DNA from: Spinellus fusiger
Lineage: Eukaryota > Mucoromycota > Mucoromycetes > Mucorales > Phycomycetaceae
Length of the DNA: 64,000 nucleotides
Direction: 5' to 3'
NCBI GenBank assembly: GCA_025094145.1
Contig: JALLLS010000012.1
Coordinates: 310,001-374,000, forward strand
The notes beneath the pieces were generated by a model that did not search any database, had not been told where the DNA came from, and saw only the letters and a list, made by a program, of their open reading frames with translations. The position numbers were made by a program, and so were the translations under genes. Of this stretch, positions 56,146 to 64,000 are shown piece after piece (the first letter of the stretch is position 1; every line of letters starts with the position of its first letter).

Positions 56146-56332
56146 TTGGAATGAGATGTGGATGGCCAGTCAGTTGTACTAGTAGAGTGTGACTATGAAT
56201 TCTCTCTTTTTTTATTATTATTTAAAAAAGGAAAAAATAGAGCGGAGGTGAGAAATCGAAAGTGCAAAAAGTGCAGGTGAGGCTGAAAATAAATAAAACG
56301 GACTCTTTTACCACTTATAAAAACACAACTGC

Positions 56333-57623
56333 ATGGGCGACGCAGGATTCTTCAAAGTAATAACCACGATTCCTTTATTTATAAGAGCAAACATCTCATG
56401 AAAGACGATAGGGAACAAGTAGCGACCAGGACAATCGCTTTAGTAACAAAGAAAAGAAGTTACTAAAGACAATGACTTTTCCATCTGAGTTCTTGGTCAA
56501 GGTGAGGCGTCTTCTTTGTAGGCTTGTCGTTTTCAGTAAAAGACACACACTATAATCCATTTTCCTGTGGTTTGGAGCTTCTGTACTCACACATACACCA
56601 CCTTTGTTATCTCTAGGTGGATATGTCAAAGGTTAATTTGGACGTTATTAAGCCATGGATTAGCAATCGTATTACTCAATTGCTTGGATTTGAAGATGAA
56701 GTTGTTATTGACTTTGCTATTGGTTTACTCGAAGAAAAGGTACTCTTTTACCATATCCACTGAATCCTTACCTCTGAGTGTTAGCATCCTGATCCTAAAA
56801 GAATGCAAATCAACCTTACTGGTTTCTTAGAAAAGAGTACACAGCCTTTTATATCAGAACTATGGAAGCTACTTATTAGTGCACAATCATCACTGGGAGG
56901 TATTCCAAAGTCATTCTTGGAACAGAAGAAAGATGAATTGCGTCAGAAAAAGGTAAACGCGTGAAGAGCCCGTCTGTTGCTATTCTGCGACTTAGTGAAC
57001 CTATTGTACAGGATCAAGAAGCACAGTCTAAAATACGTCAAATTGCGGTGATGGACGCCATTCGTCGAAGCAAGGAGTCTGATGCGGATGATACGCGAGG
57101 CAATGTCCAGAAGGATAGAAGGAATGAACCAAGAGACCAAGAAAGAAAATCACGTTTTGTAAGAGACACGGGTGAAGCATCAGGAGAAGCGATACTAATA
57201 GAAAGGATGAATTAGACGGATCTTCCCAGACATACAAGCAGCAGTAGAAGTAGATCACCTCTTAGACGACGTAGATCACGTTCACGAGAGGATGGACGTA
57301 GACGCGACCGGTTTAGAGACCAAGACAGAGATTATACGAGAGATCACGGGAGAGACAGCGGAAGGGATTATGCAAGAGAAGGTAGAAGAGAGGGCGGAAG
57401 AGACAGTGCAAGAGATAGCGCAAGAGACAGTGCAAGAGACAGTGCAAGAGAGGGCGGAAGAGATAGCACAAGAGACAGTGCAAGAGACAGTGCAAGAGAG
57501 GGCGGAAGAGATAGCACAAGAGACAGTGCAAGAGACAGTGCAAGAGACAGTGCAAGAGACAGTGCAAGAGACAGTGCAAGAGAAGGCGCAAGAGATAGCA
57601 CAAGAGACCACAGCTATCGCTAA
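56333..57623 (+). CDS. SRRM1: SRRM1-type splicing coactivator with PWI domain
   Basis: Nuclear-matrix SR-related protein that bridges exon enhancers and snRNPs. Exons 56333-56356, 56412-56501, 56617-56739, 56785-56952, 57012-57158 and 57216-57623 join in frame. N-terminus MGDAGFFKGTSSDQDNRFSN, then KEKKLLKTMTFPSEFLVK, and the PWI domain VDMSKVNLDVIKPWISNRI through PKRMQINLTGFLEKST. The 3' half is basic: SSSRSRSPLRRRRSRSRED, then RDRFRDQDRDY and about twelve RDSA/EGGRDST repeats, ending RDHSYR. The first exon of 8 codons and the exact match to the animal N-terminus make the start secure. Confidence 0.93.
57395..57600 (+). repeat. In-frame AGAGACAGTGCA repeat (RDSA)n of SRRM1
   Basis: Tandem 12-bp units coding RDSA, with three inserted EGGRDST or EGARDST variants. 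The alternating charge resembles the RD/RE repeats of SR proteins. Confidence 0.9.
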
Positions 57624-58137
57624 ACAGAAAGAAAGAAAAAAAAACTCTTGTACCAACCTGTTCACTATTTCAGATTTTACGCATAAAACAAGGCCTCATT
57701 CCTCTTGCTTGCTCCTTATTAACTTTCTGCTTCTATTCAATATATTAATGGCTCATGCTAAAGGGTATCATGTATTTTCTTGGATGACGAGAAAGAAGGG
57801 GTGTTTCCTGCATTCGTGCGATGATTGTGTCGAGGGGTAAGCAAGACTGCTCTTGATCTCTTTTTGAGTGTAAAAGGTAAACTATGGATGAGGTAGAATC
57901 TTTTAGTGAATTAGCTGAATATGTGGGCGTTCTTGAGAAAACAAACAAAGCAAAACAGGCAAAAAAAACATAATAAAGTGGGTAGAAATAATAACACAGT
58001 ATAACCCAAAGAAGAGGCAGAAAAACAGAAAAACAAAAGAACAAATGTTAGGAAGAACAAAACTTTATACAAGCTTATAAGAATGAATATGCTGGATGAA
58101 GGGTAGATGGTACAAACATGCAGTAAATACTAAAACA
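57624..58137. other. Convergent 3' intergenic region
   Basis: AT-rich and lies between the 3' ends of SRRM1 and the multispanning membrane protein. No gene is seen. Confidence 0.55.
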
Positions 58138-59589
58138 TCACTCATCATCAATCATCCATGGTGTTCCAGAAGAGTGTTTACTGAGTTCTAGTGAATCACT
58201 TTGCTTGTACTTCTTTGCTCCACGCTGTACATAGACATCTAAGCCTTTGTTGAAATTGTACATGCAAATACCACCAAGCGTGGCTGTAACCTAATCCCAA
58301 TTAATAAATCGTTTGTATCACAGCATATACTTACCAATGCAAGTATAATTCCCAAGATTACTATTTGAGTGAGAGAAAGAATAAGGATTTAGAATGAGCC
58401 TTTAACAATAGCAAAACAGTGACTCACTAAAGCAAATCCAAGTGTACCAAAAGTTCTGGCTTGTGAGTGTCTGGCGTAGAACAAGCACAAACTGCACAAC
58501 AACAAGGTTCTGGAAGACAATAAACAAGAGCATCTGTTTCCAACTCTCCGATGATCCCTAAAGCACCACATCACAACAACATCAGTGCTTCATTACTTGC
58601 ATAAGAATATTCTCAACGTACTGCCATACGGGCAAAGTACAGCATAGGCAGTATCAGGGCAGTGACTCCAAGCTGGAACCATATCTCCCACACTGGATCA
58701 TACTGCCTTGTGGTGAATTGCACCAGATAGAAACACGAGACAAGAAACTCAATAAAAATATCGAATTTGAGAGCAAGTACGAAAAACTGGAATATTTTGT
58801 ACATTCCTACAGACAAGATTAGAGAAACCCTAACGAATAAATAGAAACATGCTTTAGACTTGCTTTGAATATCAACATCTGCTCCAATCTTTTTATAAAT
58901 AGCCCAGCCGAACTCCTTTACCACTTCAAAAGAAAGATAAGCAAATCCAATAGCAAACAAGGCAAGCAGAACAGACAAAGCAATTTCAAAGTAGACAGCC
59001 ATCTGTAGTGGCTGTGTCGAGAAGGAGATGCTCTTGACTGAGTTCATGTAGCGTAGCTTCAATAGCCACTTCCGACCATCAATGACCTCGAGAGCTCCCA
59101 AGAGAGCGCAGATGATATTCATAGTAGCCAGTGCTATAACTTCGGCAGCATTTTGATTGACTGTCTATTCCATACCATTGGCGTTATTCTCTGTGGGGTA
59201 GTTTTCTTTTTCTCATTATGATCATCCTACTAATACCAATGCTAATACGAATACGAATACAAAAAATAAGAAGAATACAAAGATGACTTACTGCATCAAA
59301 AGACATGCCCACAAACCAGCATTGAAACCCAATAAATGCAATGTTTTCCCATTTAATTCGGTTCAGTCGATCGATAGCTTCGTCTACCTTTAGTGCCTTC
59401 TCAGTACTGGATTCAAAGGCAGCAGCCAAGGTAGGAATTGTAGTTCTTGAGGTGGAAGGCAGGAGTGATACTTGGGAAGTATTATGATAGGCAATGACTG
59501 CCTGTAATACGATAATAATAATGCCCTGGAGACAAGCCAAGATAAGGTAGGATTTAGTCCATTTTGACTGTCCTACACGTCTCTTCTAT
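58138..59589 (-). CDS. Multispanning membrane protein, unknown (5' end unresolved)
   Basis: Minus-strand exons near 59589-59290, 59169-58611, 58557-58428, 58364-58336 and 58291-58138 are linked by plausible GT-AG introns. About seven hydrophobic segments are visible: SYLILACLQGIIIIVLQAVI; ENIAFIGFQCWFVGMSFDA; VIALATMNIICALLGALEV; FEIALSVLLALFAIGFAYL; CFYLFVRVSLILSVGMY; FIEFLVSCFYLVQF; QLGVTALILPMLYFARMA. After these come QMLLFIVFQNLVVVQFVLV and LGIILALVTATLGGICMY. The tail is cytosolic-looking (KQSDSLELSKHSSGTPWMID). I do not recognise the family. The first visible exon starts with KRRVGQSKWTK after an acceptor, so at least one upstream exon is missing from the model. Confidence 0.65.
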
Positions 59590-59823
59590 AAAATATAAAC
59601 TGTGAGTGGCATGAATGGGCCTTTTTGTTTTTAATCTCGTACAATTTTCTCAGTGGTTAGCATAAGAGAAAAAAAAACTATTAGGAAATAGAAGAAAGGG
59701 AAACAAGGGTCTTTTTTTTACCCTTTCTAGTCCTTTTATTACCTGTCTGTCCTCCCCCTTATTCTACTTTCCTAAATTCCCTTGCTCAACTGGTACAGCC
59801 ATTCCCACTCCCAATTTGCTGAT

Positions 59824-60162
59824 TTAATGATAAAAAATTATGCAGACTGAGGCAACTAAGTTCAATAGAGAAATGAGAATAAACCTAAGAATTCTACCCA
59901 CAGTGCTGAGGACTGGTGTCAAGGAGGGTCCTCTCTTGTGTTTGTTGAAATAAGCAGTTGAAAAGCCCAGACTCATTTGTAGTTGGCAAAAAGACACATC
60001 ACATAAACATATCAAAGTTATTGCTGCAAGAGAAACATAAATTGCATCTGATAGAATTTTATGACAGGAATCTCCAAGTGTACAAAAGTAATACTGTGGA
60101 TGATCTGATCTCTTGTTTTGATGGTCTTGACATTGATAGCTCAAGGGTTTTTGAGTTCCCAA
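59824..60162 (-). CDS. Possible membrane-protein exon or small ORF
   Basis: A minus-strand frame with two hydrophobic stretches (AIYVSLAAITLICLC and RILRFILISLLNLVASVC) around a basic linker (NKHKRGPSLTPVL). It lies upstream of the multispanning protein on the same strand, but I could not find a donor that joins them, and the frame ends in a stop. It could be a separate small membrane protein or a 5' exon. Confidence 0.25.
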   Translation of the reverse strand: MGTQKPLSYQCQDHQNKRSDHPQYYFCTLGDSCHKILSDAIYVSLAAITLICLCDVSFCQLQMSLGFSTAYFNKHKRGPSLTPVLSTVGRILRFILISLLNLVASVCIIFYH

Positions 60163-61365
60163 GATAGATAGATAAAGAAAGTGTTCTGTTACATTTAACC
60201 AAGCTACACTTCACTCTGAAGAATAGGAATAGTGATGGTGATCTCTTCGTACAATTGAAATGGATAAAGTGGAATAGAATGGGATGGATCCTCACTCTAC
60301 TAAGAATTGTATATTGATTAAACGAGCCATACTTTGATATCAAACTTATGGTCTAGTAGAAACTGGGCTCCCAGAGAGAAACAGGCCATTATCAAAAGGC
60401 CTTTGATAATGCACCCCTATACTCAATGACAAGGTACATTATACCAATCGGTATGGACAACATAAGCATGAGAGACCATCTAAAAAGTACTTTAAAATAA
60501 AAGGAAAACAATAGTTTTTTCTTCTAAAGACTACTGGAGGAGAATCACAACAATTTATTATATGAAATACATTAGCAATACTCTCCATAGCATGGACAAG
60601 CATAAGGACATAAGTACATTTTAATTTATAATGGGCAATACACCCAACCAACTACACATCAAAGGAAATAGAAGCAGTGATTAAGGAAGGAAATAGAGAT
60701 AATAAATGTGTTCATCTTCCCCCGTATTCCTCAAAACTCAATCAAATTAACAAATTGGGGGCAAAATGATAGTATTTAAGGGTGTTTAGCCTTTTTTTTT
60801 CTTTTCTTCTTTTATGTATGTCTAATTATTTGCTTATTCCCTCGTTATTCGTTCAGTACTCCTTTATTAGTACAGTTATCGATCTACCAATTCTAATGGC
60901 TAATCACTCACTTATCCAACTGGTTTAATAAGAAATTAGAATAATAACATGTCATCTTACAATAAAATCTTGAACGCCCGTTGTCTGATCAAATATTGGT
61001 GTAGGGAATCAATACAGGTCTACTGCCTGTTGTTATCTATATGCTATCTATACATTATTAAAAGATAGATAAATAGATAGATAAATAGATAGATAAATAG
61101 AGAGAGAGAATAAGAGAGAAAGAGTTGGATAGTTTTTAAGGGCATATAGATAGAATTCCTTTTATTTTCCATAAGCTACTTATTGCTTTGAGAAATTCCC
61201 TAGAAGAGTTGACCCCAATGTAAAAAGAGGAAAAAGAGGAAAAAGAGGACGGGGTAAAAATTCAGGGCTCTAATGTCTGGGCTGTGACTATGAGCTTAGA
61301 CTTCATTTGCTACTCAGCCAATGAACACTGATACTCTGTCTCTCTTATAGAATACCTAATTAAAC
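60163..61365. other. Intergenic with simple repeats
   Basis: Contains (gata)n at about 61062-61100 and a 10-bp inverted repeat at 60387-60411. The SCAMP promoter lies at the right end. No gene is seen. Confidence 0.5.
60387..60411. repeat. Short perfect inverted repeat (10-bp arms, 5-nt loop)
   Basis: cattatcaaa-aggcc-tttgataatg. It lies in intergenic DNA and has no obvious role. Confidence 0.8.
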
Positions 61366-62504
61366 ATGGCACACCAACAGCAAACAGGTCCCTTTGATGA
61401 TCCTACTAATCCCTTCCAAGATCCTTCTATTGCCAACGCACTCAACTCTCAACAACATGAAAGGGTATATGACTTTGCTGAGAATATCAAAAGTACAGCA
61501 AAAGCAGATGACTTCTCTGGAACGTCTTATCAGCAACTCTCTTCTGCACACGACCCTTATGCTGTTCAACAGCCTTCAAATATCGCCACTCCTGCTGCTA
61601 ACACTCTAGCAGCTGTTCCTGAAGTCTTAAATTCAAGAGAAGAAGCCCTGCGTCAGAAGGAGAGAGAGTTGGCTGAACGAGAGAGAGCATTGGACGAAAG
61701 ACAACGACAGACACTACGCCCTGGTGCTAATAACTTCCCTCCGTGTTTTCCTATCATGTACCTCAATATTCCTGTTGAAATTCCTATCCAGCATCAGCCA
61801 GTTGTCTGGTGGCTCTACCGTGAATGGCTCTTATTTGAACTGACACTTGTTTTGAACTTTATTGCCTGTCTATGTGTGCTTGTCAACCATCCTGCTTCCA
61901 TTACCAGTGCACCTACTGACATGGGTGTATCCATTACTGAGCTATTCACTCATACCGTCGCCAGCTTCTTTCTCTGGTATCGCCCTGTGTACAATGCCTA
62001 TATGAAGGATACTTCACTTTATTACTGTAAGCTAAATGCATCTACAATTTACCCTTTGTTATTTCTCAGCCTATCTGACCTTTTTTTATTTTATTTATTT
62101 TTATTTTTTAGTTTTCTTCTTCATCTTCAATGGTTTTCATATACTTTATACTTTCTACATGGCCATTGGTATTCCCTCTACGTAAGCTATTTTGATGCTG
62201 TCAGTGCTTAGATACTAACTCGCAAGACCATTCTAGAGGGGGTGCTGGCTTGATTTTACTAGTGACACTGTTCTCAGAACAGTACTATATCTCTGGTGTA
62301 TTTACCCTGTTCGCAACAATTTGCTGGATTGTGATGGGATTCATGGCCTTATTTTTGTACAAGAAAACATACGACCAGTACAAAGCATCAGGCCACACCT
62401 TTAAAGAGGCCAAACAAGAAGCCCTTTTTAAGATAGGTCGATCAGATGCTGCGCGTGATACTGCTGTCAACATGGCATGGCATGGAGCTACTCAGAGTGT
62501 TTAA
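61366..62504 (+). CDS. Secretory carrier-associated membrane protein (SCAMP)
   Basis: Four-pass protein of post-Golgi recycling vesicles. Exons 61366-62026, 62112-62181 and 62237-62504 join in frame to 332 aa. Hallmarks: N-terminal NPF motif (DPTNPFQDPSI); a short coiled coil (SREEALRQKERELAERERAL); NFPPCFPIMYLNIPVEIP before the first membrane segment; the amphipathic link WYRPVYNAYMKDTS; FFIFNGFHILYTFYMAIGIP; then GGAGLILLVTLF and YYISGVFTLFATICWIV. The C-terminal tail is cytosolic. All family landmarks are in order. SCAMPs are absent from budding yeast, supporting an early-diverging fungus. Confidence 0.93.
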
Positions 62505-62981
62505 GCTATACCCGTACAATTCTATGCAAATGGATCGGTTTGACTTTTTAATACTTTTTATCTTCTTTTTCTTGTTAATAATACACTTTATTATTACAGT
62601 GGGATTCTTAAAAAGTATATTTATTATTGCTATTATCTATTATCTATTAGAATAAGATGACTAAAAATATATTGGTTTATTATATACTTTATAAACAAAT
62701 ACATTGAGCTATGTGTATAGTTGTATATTGAATCTTCTACATGTTTATTTTTGTGCACATTGATAGTCTATTGCTATTAATAACTCTATCAAACATAAGA
62801 ATAACCTATAGACCCTATACATTGTATTAATTTTATAAATTCAATAGGGTGGTTGATCTCATCATATCACCTCATATCACCTGATAGTATAACGCTAGAT
62901 TAATGAATATTTTCAAACTATAAATGCGTGTCAAATGTTCACAGATTGATTTTCTCTTCTCTTTTATATCAGTTCACTAAA
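62505..62981. other. Intergenic, AT-rich
   Basis: Short spacer between the SCAMP stop and the next gene. It contains a catatcacctcatatcacc duplication near 62860-62882. No gene is seen. Confidence 0.55.
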
Positions 62982-63990
62982 ATGCTAAGACGTGACCCTT
63001 CATTTGGAAAACTGAAGTATCAGTCAGGATCTAAAGAAACACCCTTCAAGCCATGGAATGCATTGGCATTAAAAAAAGGTAGAAAGATAGTCATCCTATA
63101 ATTTGACATTGCTTATAAGAAAGAAAAAAACTGCTCTTTCAAATGACAGCTAGAGAAAAAAAGGCAGTTGCAACTGGCCATGAAAATGAGAAGCAAGACA
63201 GTGGTGTCTCTCATGACACTAAGGATGTTCATAAAGTCGGAAATCTACAAAAGGCCTACTCCAATGAAATAAATATGAGTCTTCAAGAGAATAAAGATGT
63301 TTACAAAAGAAAAAGTCGACAGGAGAATCAATCAAATGAAAAAGTCATAAATATGAATGACAGGGGAAATGTCTACGGAACCGGAAGCTTACAGGCAGCT
63401 CAATCCAATACAAAAGACAGAGGTCTTCAAGGAAATGGACGTGTCTACGGAACGGAAGGTGTGCAAAAGTCTCAGATCAATAGGAAAAATGAAGGGGCTC
63501 AAATCAACGAATGGAGCAGTGGCCTACAAGAGAGCAAAGATAGTGAATGGAACAAAGTCCAGTGTGAGATTCAGACCAGTGAGTGGAGAAAAGACTTGAA
63601 TGAGGCTCAAATCAACGAATGGAATAAAAAACTGCAAGACAGCAAAGACAAACCATGGGACACAGGCCTACAAGACAACAAAGGAATACATCATCAGTGC
63701 CAGGAAATGAGTCATCCAATAAGTCAAGAGACATATAAGCAACCATTAATACATTCATTGGTGATTGACCCTACGCCTGTCTATGAGGATAAGAACACTA
63801 TTGTTTATAATGTAACATGTGATAGGCCAAAAAAAAGCAGTTCAGAAATAGTCAAAAGTAAGTCCACACTCTTTAGCATGACATACTAAATAAGTTAAAT
63901 AGTGGTATCATCTGGTGATAAACTTGGTCAAAATAAATTCCAACAGGATATTACTACCAAATGTCCAGTACGGGAGAATGATTGTAAGCA
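62982..63990 (+). CDS. Unknown repeat-containing protein, 3' end outside the window
   Basis: Exons 62982-63078, 63150-63857 and from 63903 onward; a donor-like gtaagc near 63983 suggests another intron at the edge. It starts MLRRDPSFGKLKYQSGSKET and TPFKPWNALALKK. Then a hydrophilic, Asn/Gln/Lys/Glu-rich region with degenerate repeats: VYGTGSLQAAQSN / VYGTEGVQKSQIN, and QINEWSSGLQESKD / QINEWNKKLQDSKD / SEWNKVQCEIQ. A more ordered stretch, SLVIDPTPVYEDKNTIVYNV, follows. No family recognised. Phases agree at both splice junctions, so the gene is probably real. Confidence 0.6.
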
Positions 63991-64000
63991 TGTTTTTTTC

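Noticed and set aside
57292..57840. 182-aa frame of VQETVQERAEE repeats
   Set aside because: Out-of-frame reading of the SRRM1 RDSA repeat. The spliced SRRM1 frame explains the same DNA.

Overview
The window is nuclear DNA of a filamentous fungus, most likely an early-diverging one (Mucoromycota, probably Mucorales). The evidence is short GT-AG introns (about 40-70 nt), AT-rich intergenic DNA, Tc1/mariner and Fanzor-type relics, and animal-like genes that yeasts lack (INTS3, a GRIP golgin, a SCAMP, OGG1, SRRM1). Nothing points to a bacterial or organellar origin. Gene models come from splice sites and protein motifs read by eye.

1-23.6 kb is gene-dense. In order: the 5' tip of an ARPC5-like gene (-), a Cdc3-type septin (-), OGG1 DNA glycosylase (-), a two-cassette ABC ATPase (+), a mitochondrial dicarboxylate-type carrier (-), HGH1 (+), mitochondrial acyl carrier protein (-), a 59-aa membrane protein (+), a PAC1/PSMG1-like proteasome chaperone (-), a GRIP golgin (+), a DUF21-CBS (CNNM/Mam3) membrane protein (+), Integrator subunit 3 (-) and a ubiquitin-eS31 fusion (+) with a strongly degenerate ubiquitin. 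Many neighbours are divergent pairs with 115-340 bp between start codons.

23.6-37.7 kb is a transposon-rich island. Its core is a large inverted repeat with two gap-free 1,669-bp arms (26342-28010 and 32855-34523). Each arm carries a broken Fanzor-like nuclease 3' region reading outward. Between the arms lie an intact fatty-acid elongase gene and a decayed Tc1/mariner element (30812-32367). A third, 332-bp copy of the arm's outer end sits at 24467-24798. A second, different Fanzor relic (35550-36420) and a 533-bp deleted Tc1 element (36591-37123) follow.

37.7-46.8 kb returns to housekeeping genes: COQ1 polyprenyl diphosphate synthase (+), a PP2A B56 subunit (-), a PfkB sugar kinase (+), mitochondrial malate dehydrogenase (+) and an F-box/LRR Amn1-like protein (-).

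46.8-64 kb is mixed. It holds microsatellites, another Tc1 relic (48183-49388), an Alba-like gene (+), an unknown gene whose intron carries a 450-bp AAT/AAC microsatellite (+), an RNase H-domain gene (-), a LINE reverse-transcriptase zinc-binding fragment (-), SRRM1 with a PWI domain and RDSA repeats (+), a multispanning membrane protein (-), a SCAMP (+), and the start of an unknown repeat-bearing gene that runs off the right edge (+).

The most unusual features are the Fanzor-bearing inverted repeat enclosing an elongase gene, the degenerate ubiquitin of the eS31 fusion, a fungal INTS3, and three GC-AG introns that all start GCAAGT.
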